Shown: in pieces, positions 1 through 6,260 of the stretch | Position numbering within the stretch: position 1 is the first letter of the stretch | Layout of the letters: the number at the start of each line of letters is the position of its first letter | Assembly (NCBI GenBank): GCA_022615595.1 | Contig: JAKEGI010000025.1 | Coordinates: 1-8,860, forward strand | Origin: Bacteroidales bacterium | Lineage (GTDB): Bacteria; Bacteroidota; Bacteroidia; Bacteroidales; VadinHA17 | Direction of reading: 5' to 3' | DNA: 8,860 nt | Notes under the pieces: model-generated | What the model was told of the DNA's origin: nothing | The model's database searches: none | The model's input: only the letters and a program-made list of their open reading frames with translations | Program-made: the position numbers and the translations under genes

Positions 1-992
1 ACATAGGGGCAGGGGTAGCGATCTCAGGTAGGGTGGTGATAGTTACCAGTACCAACGGTGAGGTCAAGGCACTGGGTCTGAGAAACGGAAAGACAAGGTG
101 GAGTTATGCCACCGGAGCCAAGATATACAGCACCCCTGCCACCGACGGCAGCAGGGTGATAGCTGCAGCCACCGACGGCATGGTATATGCCCTGGATATC
201 AGGAACGGCGAAATGATCTGGAGTTTTAATACGGGACAGCCTGTGGTGGCATCACCCGCCATAACAGGTGACAGGGTGTTCATCGCCGGTTCATCAGGAA
301 AATGCTTTGCCCTGAGCCTTGACGACGGTAATGTATTATGGAGCAACTCGTCGATAGACGGATTCGTCGAGACGATTCCGCTTGTCTACGGGGGAAAAAT
401 AATCTTCGGAACATGGAACAACCGTCTATATGCTCTGGATGCTGAGAGAGGCAATGTTGAATGGGTCTGGTACAACGGGTACACGAACCGCATGCTCTCG
501 CCGGCGGCATGTGTCCCGGTGGCAGCCGCTGACAGGGTATTCGTCGTGGCGCCTGACAGGAAGATGGCATGCCTCGATGCGTCGGACGGCACTCTCATCT
601 GGCACTCAGACCTGGGAGGCCAGACCGTCAGGGAATCGATGGGCCTCTCAGCCGACGGCAGCCTCGTCTTTGCCAAGACCATGGACGGTAACCTTATTGG
701 TGTACGGGCTGACGGCTCAGAAGAGCGTGTATCATGGAAGGGAGATGTAAACACGGGATATGACATCGCACCGGCAGTGATACCCGAAAGCGATGGAGTA
801 GTCTTCATACCGACAGACAAAGGGATCATATACGCTGTGAGCAGGGATGACGGAAGCCTGCTGTGGATCCACCGGATATCGTCGTGTCTTATAAACCAGG
901 TATCACCCGCAGGGCCGGGAAGAATAGTATGTACCTCAATGGACGGCGTGGTGACAATGCTCCGCTTCGGAAGAAAGCCGCCCTATTTCTGA
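1..992 (+). CDS. PQQ-like beta-propeller repeat protein, 5'-truncated by window edge
   Basis: The reading frame is open from the left edge (first full codon at base 3) to TGA at 990-992, so the 5' end lies outside. The GTG at 33 is probably internal, because the codons before it continue the repeat pattern (GVAISGRVVIVTSTNG). About 330 residues are visible. They hold at least six to seven repeats of roughly 40 residues, of the form xGxVYALDxxNGxxxWxF followed by a SPAxxGDRVFIA-type strand. Each carries the Gly-Trp docking pattern (GKTRW, GEMIW, GNVLW, GNVEW, GTLIW, GSLLW) of the PQQ/BamB-like propeller superfamily. Such propellers occur in outer-membrane assembly lipoproteins, in PQQ dehydrogenases, or fused to enzymes. 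The missing N-terminus would decide between these. There is no enzymatic motif in the visible part and the C-terminus ends directly after the last blade. The fold is well supported and the function is unknown. Confidence 0.85.
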   Translation, partial: IGAGVAISGRVVIVTSTNGEVKALGLRNGKTRWSYATGAKIYSTPATDGSRVIAAATDGMVYALDIRNGEMIWSFNTGQPVVASPAITGDRVFIAGSSGKCFALSLDDGNVLWSNSSIDGFVETIPLVYGGKIIFGTWNNRLYALDAERGNVEWVWYNGYTNRMLSPAACVPVAAADRVFVVAPDRKMACLDASDGTLIWHSDLGGQTVRESMGLSADGSLVFAKTMDGNLIGVRADGSEERVSWKGDVNTGYDIAPAVIPESDGVVFIPTDKGIIYAVSRDDGSLLWIHRISSCLINQVSPAGPGRIVCTSMDGVVTMLRFGRKPPYF

Positions 993-1011
993 AAGCGAAA
1001 AAATACTTGAC

Positions 1012-1041
1012 TTGTATTATTATTTGCCATAACTTTATTTG
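1012..1041 (+). promoter_or_regulatory. Probable Bacteroidota-type promoter for the OmpA/coiled-coil pair
   Basis: A -33 TTG at 1012-1014 is followed by a 19-nt spacer and TTTATTTG at 1034-1041. This matches the TAnnTTTG -7 element at seven of eight positions. Transcription would begin near 1047-1050, about 20 nt before the ATG at 1067. It is a motif match only. Confidence 0.5.
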
Positions 1042-1066
1042 ATCCTGAATTAAAGATCATAGAGTT

Positions 1067-1600
1067 ATGAAGAACCTGATTCTCTTTTTTTCATTTCTAT
1101 TGGCCCTCTGGATCGCATTTGCATCATACTGGTTCGTATGCAGGACAATGTGTGACTGTCGCAACTCACCCAATCCTGCGGCGATAGCCGAGAAAGCCAA
1201 TGCCCCGCGCCTGGAACTCATTGCAGCGGCAGAAGAGGCCAGAGCCTTCGTGACCGGTTCCGGGACGCAGAAGATCTACTTTGAGACAGCCCGTGCCTCA
1301 GCAGACATGAGTGCACTGACTGCCGGTTACACGGCTAAGCTTAAGCTTTACCTTGACAACTACCCTGATGCAAGGATTGTGATCACCGGTCATGCAGACA
1401 GTGCCGGACCGGAACAGTACAACAAGAAGCTCAGCGAACTGCGGGCAAGGTTTGTAAAAAACTGGCTTATCATTACCTCGGGCATCAACGGGGCTCAGAT
1501 AGAGACAATGGCAAAAGGCACTGCGGAGCCTGCGGCCGACAACAGCACTCCCGAAGGACGGGAGATGAACAGAAGAACAGAAATCCAAATAAAAATATAA
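1067..1600 (+). CDS. Membrane-anchored OmpA-family peptidoglycan-binding protein
   Basis: This 177-residue protein has an N-terminal hydrophobic segment (about residues 3-24) followed by Cys-rich FVCRTMCDC. There is no proper lipobox, so it looks like a membrane anchor or uncleaved signal. A linker of about 40 residues leads to an OmpA C-terminal domain (about 65-177). That domain is recognised by ITGHADSAG (106-114), YNKKLSELRARFV (118-130) and MNRRTEI (167-173). Asp111 and Arg126 sit 15 residues apart, as do the two diaminopimelate-binding residues Asp271 and Arg286 of E. coli OmpA, so peptidoglycan binding should be intact. There is no beta-barrel. It is likely co-transcribed with the coiled-coil gene 6 bp downstream, and a promoter-like site lies just upstream. 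The expected role is tethering the cytoplasmic membrane to the cell wall. The domain is certain and the exact role is not. Confidence 0.88.
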   Translation: MKNLILFFSFLLALWIAFASYWFVCRTMCDCRNSPNPAAIAEKANAPRLELIAAAEEARAFVTGSGTQKIYFETARASADMSALTAGYTAKLKLYLDNYPDARIVITGHADSAGPEQYNKKLSELRARFVKNWLIITSGINGAQIETMAKGTAEPAADNSTPEGREMNRRTEIQIKI

Positions 1601-1606
1601 AAAGTT

Positions 1607-1927
1607 ATGGCAGAACGTTTTACAGCCGACCTGGCATTTATTATCATAGTGCTGCTCGTAGCGGCAGCCCTGGGGTTCCTGATAGGTTACCATGTAAGAA
1701 AAGCAATGAAATGCAAGAGGTGTGCAGAGCTTGAAGAAGAAAACGATAAACTGAGGCAGATGATCAGTTCACTCGAGTCAGACAAGATTGCGTTGAAACA
1801 TAAGATTGACAAGCTTGAAGCCGATGAGAACGAGTTGAAACAGAGGATCACCAAGCTTGAGTCGGAAGCAATGGCACGTGCAAAGCGTCGCTCTGTCAAA
1901 CCAAAAAAGCCATTGTCAGCAACCTAG
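1607..1927 (+). CDS. Small single-pass membrane protein with coiled coil
   Basis: The protein has 106 residues. A hydrophobic helix (about 9-28) is followed by a basic stretch with a CxxC pair (Cys36, Cys39). A long charged coiled coil follows (about 40-88), in which LExE, KLR and KLEADENELKQRITKLES show heptad spacing of Leu/Ile. The tail is strongly basic (RAKRRSVKPKKP). It starts 6 bp after the OmpA-domain gene and is presumably translated from the same mRNA, so the two may act together at the envelope. I do not recognise a named family. Resemblance to other short coiled-coil membrane proteins may reflect composition only. Reading-frame coherence and operon spacing support it as a real gene. 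It ends 6 bp before the stop of the convergent thioredoxin-fold gene, with no clear terminator between them. Confidence 0.75.
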   Translation: MAERFTADLAFIIIVLLVAAALGFLIGYHVRKAMKCKRCAELEEENDKLRQMISSLESDKIALKHKIDKLEADENELKQRITKLESEAMARAKRRSVKPKKPLSAT

Positions 1928-1933
1928 AACATT

Positions 1934-3085
1934 CTAATAATATCGTCCGAGATAACTGCTTTCCACAATCAGCTTTCTGATCTCGAGAGGGTTGATTGTA
2001 TCTTGTTTCCTGTAGATGACCTTGCCGCCCGGCTCGATGACCATGGTGTATGGCAGTGCTCCCCGCCACTCCTTATCAACAGCCTCAATGAGTTCAAAGG
2101 CTTCGTCCTTGTTAAAGATGTAGTTCCTGTTTGAAGCCTGGTTCTGTGTCAGAATTCGCAGCACCTCACTCATCTTATCGGGTTTGTCTGCACTTATGGT
2201 TATTAGTTCAAAGGCACGGTGACGGTACATCCGGTCTGTTATTACCATGTCAGGCATCTCCATGAGGCATGGACCGCACCATGAAGCCCAGACATTTATC
2301 ATCCTCACCTTGTCACTCTTGTTGGCGATGAGTTCATTGATAAAATCAGTATCCACCTGTTCAAGAGTCACGGGCTGCTCAGCCCACTCCTTATTCAGTT
2401 TCTTAGTGTATTCGTCTTTCCATGACCACTTGACAGAACAGCCGAAGACCTTTGTGACAGGTGTTGTGACCTGTCCGCCGGCAAGCACCTCATCGACAGC
2501 TTTCCTGACATCCTCTCCTGCTCCTGTCCCAGGCTTCTCGCTGGCATCGATGCGGCCGGCATACCGCAGTACCCTTTTACTGTCAAAGACAAAGGTGTGA
2601 GGTGTGGCCACCGGCCCGTAGGCAAGGGCAGCCTCCTGCTTCTCTCCGTCATAGAGATAGGGAAAGGGAAACTTTTTGTCGGCAGCACGCTGCTTCATCT
2701 CTTCAAAGCTGTCACCCATGTCTGAATAGCCCAGCTCAGCAAGACTCAGTGCTGCGACCGAGTTGGGAGAGATCATCACCACCTCAACGCCTGCAGGCCT
2801 GTAGTCATTGGCAAGGTCAATGATACGATCCTCATAGGCCTGCGCTGTGGGGCAATGGTTGCAGCTGAAGATGATGACAAGGACTTTTGCATCTGAGAAG
2901 CTGCCCAGCGAATAGTTCTTCCCGTCAATACCCGGCAGATTGAAGTCAGGTGCATCTGAGCCTGGCTCCAGGGTCTTTGGTTCAGGATGAGCCTGAGAGA
3001 GAACAGTCTGGCAACATATTGTCAATGAGACAAGCAAAATGAGGTAGGAAAATATTGGCTTCATAACCTGGTAATTTTTTCTCAT
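1934..3085 (-). CDS. Exported protein with two fused thioredoxin folds (peroxiredoxin-like plus TlpA-like)
   Basis: This 383-residue protein has a signal peptide. Translation may start at Met1 or at Met8 (MKPIFSYLILLV), which gives the more typical signal; neither has a strong ribosome site. Domain 1 (about 38-205) begins PGSDAPDFNLPGIDG and contains FSCNHCPTAQAYEDR, with Cys75 and Cys78 as a CxxC pair, a cis-Pro motif TPHTFVFD (Pro162), and GCSVKW (215-220). This pattern belongs to the peroxiredoxin-like AhpC/TSA subgroup. Domain 2 (about 243-380) is a TlpA/ResA-like thioredoxin fold with NVWASWCGPC (Cys270, Cys273) and cis-Pro LPYTMVI (Pro345). The two halves are usually separate proteins. 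The expected place of action is the periplasm, in thiol-disulfide exchange or peroxide handling. A consensus promoter lies about 90 bp upstream, inside the divergent transposase gene. Confidence 0.88.
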   Translation of the reverse strand: MRKNYQVMKPIFSYLILLVSLTICCQTVLSQAHPEPKTLEPGSDAPDFNLPGIDGKNYSLGSFSDAKVLVIIFSCNHCPTAQAYEDRIIDLANDYRPAGVEVVMISPNSVAALSLAELGYSDMGDSFEEMKQRAADKKFPFPYLYDGEKQEAALAYGPVATPHTFVFDSKRVLRYAGRIDASEKPGTGAGEDVRKAVDEVLAGGQVTTPVTKVFGCSVKWSWKDEYTKKLNKEWAEQPVTLEQVDTDFINELIANKSDKVRMINVWASWCGPCLMEMPDMVITDRMYRHRAFELITISADKPDKMSEVLRILTQNQASNRNYIFNKDEAFELIEAVDKEWRGALPYTMVIEPGGKVIYRKQDTINPLEIRKLIVESSYLGRYY

Positions 3086-3156
3086 GTTAATTTATTACTT
3101 TTTGTGATCAACCTGTACTTTTTTTTGTAAATTGTTTCTGTCTCGCTAAGTTCTAT

Positions 3157-3630
3157 ATGACCTTACTATATGGAAACAAATATAAAAGAGTAACACGTCG
3201 CCTCAAGGGGTATGATTATTCATCACCAGGGAAATACTTTGTTACAATAAATACTAAAAACAAGTACCATTACCTTGGTGATGTCGTGAACGGAAGTGTT
3301 GTCTTATCTGAGACAGGTGTATTAGTGAACAAATACTGGTCGGAAATTCCCTTTCATTTTAATGGCATCAGACTGGATGAGTTTGTGATTATGCCTGATC
3401 ATCTTCATGGTATAATCATTATAGAATCAAATAACAATCATGACCATGTTTCATACAACCTAGGATTGATCATAAATCAGTTCAAGAGGATCTGTACAAT
3501 AAATGCAACAAAGAAAAATATCCCCCTGACCTGGCAATCCCGATATCATGATATTATAATTAGAAACAACCGACAGCTATCCCGAATCCGTCAGTACATC
3601 AGAGACAATCCATCTAAAAAACAGGTGTAG
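3157..3630 (+). CDS. REP-associated tyrosine transposase-like protein (Y1/HUH, IS200-related)
   Basis: This 157-residue protein has the typical RAYT opening RLKGYDYSSPGKYFVTINTKN. The HUH metal-binding motif is MPDHLHGI (His82, His84). The C-terminal block WQSRYHDIIIRN, then RIRQYIRDNP, contains the probable nucleophile Tyr130. Length and motif order match intact members, and no frameshift is visible. These enzymes cut and join single-stranded DNA at hairpins. A GTAG-preceded hairpin begins exactly at the stop codon (TAG at 3628-3630), as expected of a RAYT substrate. The gene is AT-rich: two 60-nt lines counted by hand are 35-37% GC, against 60% for one line of the next gene, which suggests recent acquisition. 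No partner TnpB and no terminal inverted repeats are seen, so this is a solo domesticated-type RAYT rather than a full insertion sequence. Confidence 0.88.
   Translation: MTLLYGNKYKRVTRRLKGYDYSSPGKYFVTINTKNKYHYLGDVVNGSVVLSETGVLVNKYWSEIPFHFNGIRLDEFVIMPDHLHGIIIIESNNNHDHVSYNLGLIINQFKRICTINATKKNIPLTWQSRYHDIIIRNNRQLSRIRQYIRDNPSKKQV
3177..3206 (-). promoter_or_regulatory. Consensus Bacteroidota promoter for the thioredoxin-fold gene, inside the transposase ORF
   Basis: Read on the minus strand, TTG (3206-3204) is followed by exactly 19 nt and TATATTTG (3184-3177), a full match to TTG-N19-TAnnTTTG. Transcription would start near 3170, giving a leader of about 85 nt before the ATG at 3085. The site lies within codons 7-17 of the divergent transposase gene. 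Confidence 0.55.
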
Positions 3631-3658
3631 CGACGCCCAAGTTGGGCGTCGTCACACC
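3624..3658 (-). terminator. Long hairpin with U-tract on the minus strand: terminator of the AOR gene
   Basis: The core arms are 3631-3640 and 3642-3651 (CGACGCCCAA / TTGGGCGTCG). Sterically this is an 8-bp stem with loop AAGTT. A G-U pair, one A-C mismatch and five more pairs (GGTGT/ACACC) extend it outward. On the minus strand the hairpin is followed at once by TGTTTTTT (complement of 3616-3623), the form of an intrinsic terminator. It begins 23 nt after the AOR stop. It overlaps the last codons of the convergent transposase gene. Confidence 0.7.
3627..3651 (+). repeat. REP-like element: GTAG tetranucleotide plus hairpin
   Basis: GTAG at 3627-3630 directly precedes the perfect inverted repeat at 3631-3651. 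In enterobacterial REP elements a GTAG/GGAG tetranucleotide 5' of the hairpin is the recognised foot for RAYT enzymes. Here it sits at the 3' end of a RAYT gene. Only one copy is present in the window, so its repetitive nature is unproven. The same hairpin also has terminator features on the other strand. Confidence 0.4.
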
Positions 3659-3680
3659 AGAATATTTTGAGATCAAAGAA

Positions 3681-5834
3681 TTATTGCAGGTCCTTCACAA
3701 CCTCTATCACCTCAGGAAAATCCATTCCGATCTTTTTAAGGTGTTCTATGGTTGGTATGCCGTTGTTGTTCCAGCCGCGGCGTTTATAGACCGCATCACG
3801 CAGGCTGTCGTACTGTGCCTCGCGGTATTTGCGCAGCACCTTCATCTTCTCTTCCGTGCTCTTACCTTCGGGGTCAAAGCCAATCTTCTCCTTCAGCTGC
3901 TTGTCATAACGCAGGGCCCTTGACTCATATTCCCCGACAGTCACCGGTCCGCATGCCCGGTATGGCTGGTCATCATCCTTGCGCCGTCCATAGCCACGAC
4001 GTATATTAAACACTCTCTGGAAGTTATATACCCTTTCCGAGTCTTCCACCAGCCTCTTCTTGTCAAACGGACGGCCTGTGACAGCCTTATATATAGTAAC
4101 GTAGTTATCGACGTGCTCAGGCACCTTGGCCGGCTCATCGGTCTCTGCGTTGTTCTCTGGCTCCACATCGTTCCAGGGCAGTTTGCACAGCCCCACGAGG
4201 CCGAACCATGTACGGAACATCGGGAAATAATGCAGTGCCTCAGCCTTGTTCTCGAAGGTGGGGATATGATTATTGACCATGTCCATGAATATCAGCCATG
4301 CCTCGTCATGCTGCGGTCCCTTGTTGGTAAGGGCATATCCCCCCTGTTGCGCCAGCGACTCCTTTGACATGTACTGTGAATACTCGAGTCCCTTGTTCTC
4401 CATTCCTATGTCCTGCATGAAGGCAGGGTCACCCCAGCCCTTCTCCTCGAATATCTTCTTCATGCGGCGCACACCCTGACCTGCTATCTTACCGAAGCCC
4501 TCGCCGCGTGCCACCTGGTGCAGCAACTCCAGTGCGGGGGGTATGTTGCCGAAGGTGAGCTCAAGCCCGCCTGTGCGCTCCCTGTTGAGGATACCGTTCT
4601 CATAGCACTCCATGATGAAGGCCAGGCATGTGCCCCAGGTGATGGTACAAATGCCATAGGTGTCACAGTAGAAGTTAGCCTCTATTATATAACGGGGATC
4701 GAAGAAACCGCCGTTTGAGCCAAGCCCGGCAGCATTCTCATATTCGGGCCCGTCAACCATGACAGACTGTCCCTTATAAGGTCCGGTGCTGAGGACAAAA
4801 TCGTCAACAGCCTTCGAACATGCCATGTTACATCCTATCCAGCAACCGTCAGGTATGCCCTGTGTAAAGAAGGATGTCCACACCGCCGAGTCGATCTTTG
4901 GTGAGTCCTTATGAGAGCCGAACTTATAGTTATGTGTCGGCAACAGGTCATGATCATCCATCACCTCCATGAGGTGGGCAGTGCCCACCTGCCGCATGCG
5001 GCACTGCTTATCATCAAGCTCGCGCATCTCACGGTTGAAGCGGCGCCCGCGTTCCGTTATAGCCTCAAGGTCAACGACGTTATTCAGATTACCCTTGACG
5101 CCGGGTATCTTGCAGACCATAGCCTTTATCTTTTTGTCGCGGAAGACTGTCCCTATACCACCGCGCCCGGCCTGCTTCAGCCTCACCTTTTTTCGCTTCG
5201 GGTCATAGAAGCTGAAGTTGAGCATGCCGATGAGCGAATGTTCCGCTGCCGCACCAGTAGATACAACGCCGATATTCCTCTTGTCAGAATCACTGTCGGC
5301 AAACATCTCCGTGAGCTGTTCGGCCAGTATGTGGCTGTCAAGCGCCTCGGCCGGGGCCTCGAAGATCTCGACATAATGGTCGACCCCGTTGATGAATATG
5401 ATGACATCATGGGCCGACTTACCCTGTAACTCCAGAGCATCAAAGCCTGAAAACTTCAGGAAAGGACCGAAGAAACCTCCTACGTTGCTGTCCATGACAG
5501 AGTCTGTCTGTGGTGATATAGATACGACAAGCGACTTGCCCGTACCGGAGTGCTGTGTGATGCCACCTATCGGACCTGATGAAATCACGATCTCATTCTC
5601 AGGATCGTTCCATTTTGTCTGTGGCGTGGTAGCATCCCAGAGGTATCGGAGACCATAGCCTTTGCCCCCGATGAACTTCTCCTTCATAACAAGGGGTATA
5701 TCCTTTTCCTTTATATCATATGTACCGACGTTGACATAGAGAGACTTGTCAGTATAGCCTTTTTCAAGAGTCGTCCATTTGTACTCCCATCTCCTGAGAA
5801 GCTTGTGCTTTGATCTGATCTCGTGTATATCCAT
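3681..5834 (-). CDS. Aldehyde:ferredoxin oxidoreductase family tungsten/molybdenum enzyme
   Basis: This 717-residue protein belongs to the AOR family, whose members oxidise aldehydes or related substrates with a bis-pyranopterin W or Mo cofactor and a [4Fe-4S] cluster, passing electrons to ferredoxin. The N-terminal pterin domain shows FIGGKGYGLRYLWD (54-67), SSGPIGGITQHSGTGK (85-100) and AGRGGIGTVFRDKKIKAMV (222-240). Likely cluster ligands are Cys331, Cys335 and Cys339 (GCWIGCNMACS) plus Cys550 (GLVGLCKLPWND). The conserved acidic motif GPEYEN (Glu364) and GPQHDE (His509) fit active-site positions of the family. The first cysteine spacing is three residues, against two in Pyrococcus AOR. 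It is longer than classical AOR/FOR (about 600-620) and nearer in size to YdhV-type members. There is no signal peptide, so it is cytoplasmic. A -7-like site lies upstream and a terminator downstream. The substrate cannot be told. Confidence 0.92.
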   Translation of the reverse strand: MDIHEIRSKHKLLRRWEYKWTTLEKGYTDKSLYVNVGTYDIKEKDIPLVMKEKFIGGKGYGLRYLWDATTPQTKWNDPENEIVISSGPIGGITQHSGTGKSLVVSISPQTDSVMDSNVGGFFGPFLKFSGFDALELQGKSAHDVIIFINGVDHYVEIFEAPAEALDSHILAEQLTEMFADSDSDKRNIGVVSTGAAAEHSLIGMLNFSFYDPKRKKVRLKQAGRGGIGTVFRDKKIKAMVCKIPGVKGNLNNVVDLEAITERGRRFNREMRELDDKQCRMRQVGTAHLMEVMDDHDLLPTHNYKFGSHKDSPKIDSAVWTSFFTQGIPDGCWIGCNMACSKAVDDFVLSTGPYKGQSVMVDGPEYENAAGLGSNGGFFDPRYIIEANFYCDTYGICTITWGTCLAFIMECYENGILNRERTGGLELTFGNIPPALELLHQVARGEGFGKIAGQGVRRMKKIFEEKGWGDPAFMQDIGMENKGLEYSQYMSKESLAQQGGYALTNKGPQHDEAWLIFMDMVNNHIPTFENKAEALHYFPMFRTWFGLVGLCKLPWNDVEPENNAETDEPAKVPEHVDNYVTIYKAVTGRPFDKKRLVEDSERVYNFQRVFNIRRGYGRRKDDDQPYRACGPVTVGEYESRALRYDKQLKEKIGFDPEGKSTEEKMKVLRKYREAQYDSLRDAVYKRRGWNNNGIPTIEHLKKIGMDFPEVIEVVKDLQ

Positions 5835-5864
5835 GGTGATCTTGATTAATTGCTGGTGTTATTA

Positions 5865-5872
5865 CAAAGGTA
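5865..5872 (-). promoter_or_regulatory. Possible -7 element upstream of the AOR gene
   Basis: TACCTTTG on the minus strand (complement of CAAAGGTA at 5865-5872) matches TAnnTTTG exactly, 31 bp before the AOR ATG. No TTG was found at the usual 19-21 nt spacing, so this is a half-match. Confidence 0.35.
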
Positions 5873-5938
5873 ATGTATAAATATGCGTAATCTAATGATA
5901 ATAGTCAATATGCAGGTGATTGCATAACGGAGGGTGAC

Positions 5939-5959
5939 AGGCAATAGGCAGTAGGCAAC
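5939..5959 (+). repeat. Three 7-bp imperfect tandem units (AGGCAAT / AGGCAGT / AGGCAAC)
   Basis: Units at 5939-5945, 5946-5952 and 5953-5959 differ only in the last two bases. They lie in the AOR/sulfur-carrier divergent region (5835-6026), just upstream of the sulfur-carrier promoter. They could be a small regulatory array or the remnant of an intergenic repeat. No function is shown. Confidence 0.5.
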
Positions 5960-5964
5960 GGAGA

Positions 5965-5994
5965 TTGAAATACGACAGTAAGTCTGTATATTTG
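5965..5994 (+). promoter_or_regulatory. Consensus Bacteroidota promoter for the sulfur-carrier/division-protein pair
   Basis: TTG at 5965-5967, a 19-nt spacer and TATATTTG at 5987-5994 match the TTG-N19-TAnnTTTG form fully. The start point would fall near 6000, leaving a leader of about 25 nt before the ATG at 6027. Confidence 0.6.
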
Positions 5995-6026
5995 CCTGCA
6001 GGAATCAGGCGAGGCGCACAGCAGTC

Positions 6027-6230
6027 ATGGATATCACACTTAACAACGAGCCGCTCAGCATCAGCGGTGAAAGCATCACCGTTTCAGAATTACTGGAGAT
6101 GAAAAGATATACCTTCAAACTCAGGATAGTAAAGATAAACGGCAGGCTCATCAGCCGTGACAGTTATGAAGAAGAGAGCATCAGTGAAGGTGATGATGTT
6201 CAGGTTATCTACCTGATGAGCGGCGGCTGA
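6027..6230 (+). CDS. ThiS/MoaD-like sulfur carrier protein
   Basis: This 67-residue protein has a beta-grasp (ubiquitin-like) pattern: ITLNNEPL, a TVSELLEMK helix, LRIVKINGRLISRDSYEE, and SEGDDVQVIYLMSGG. It ends exactly in Gly66-Gly67, the tail that is adenylated and converted to a thiocarboxylate in ThiS and MoaD. The sequence resembles ThiS more than classical MoaD (compare the D-G-D-x-[IV] and final xxGG of E. coli ThiS). Neither thiamine genes nor molybdopterin genes are in view. The divergent neighbour is an AOR, so supply of dithiolene sulfur for its metallopterin is an attractive guess. Thiamine thiazole sulfur is the main alternative. A consensus promoter precedes it, and the division protein follows after 30 bp, probably on the same transcript. 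Confidence 0.85.
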   Translation: MDITLNNEPLSISGESITVSELLEMKRYTFKLRIVKINGRLISRDSYEEESISEGDDVQVIYLMSGG

Positions 6231-6260
6231 TCTGATTAAACAGAGTTATTTTATCAAGAG

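Noticed and set aside
138..180. 13-bp direct repeat GCCACCGACGGCA, copies 30 bp apart
   Set aside because: It encodes the recurring ATDG of neighbouring propeller strands and is explained by the protein repeat.
386..829. Minus-strand reading frame (147 codons) within the beta-propeller gene
   Set aside because: It is antisense to a well-supported propeller frame and its translation is low in structure and rich in Ser, Pro and Arg.
1298..1693. Minus-strand reading frame (131 codons) across the OmpA and coiled-coil genes
   Set aside because: It overlaps two supported genes and the translation has no family features.
3157..3658. Complete IS200/IS605 element with TnpB or RNA guide (omega RNA)
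   Set aside because: No TnpB reading frame exists nearby and no left-end hairpin was found. The gene looks like a solo RAYT.
4911..5429. Long plus-strand reading frame (172 codons) opposite the AOR gene
   Set aside because: It lies wholly inside the AOR coding region. Its translation shows no recognisable motif, while the minus-strand frame has clear AOR motifs throughout.
1934..5834. A redox operon joining the thioredoxin-fold gene and the AOR gene
   Set aside because: Although on the same strand, they are separated by the transposase gene and a terminator, and the first gene has its own promoter match.
5835..6026. Riboswitch (Moco/tungsten or TPP) in the divergent AOR/sulfur-carrier region
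   Set aside because: Predicted leaders are only about 25 nt on both sides, too short for these aptamers, and no TPP-box sequence was seen.
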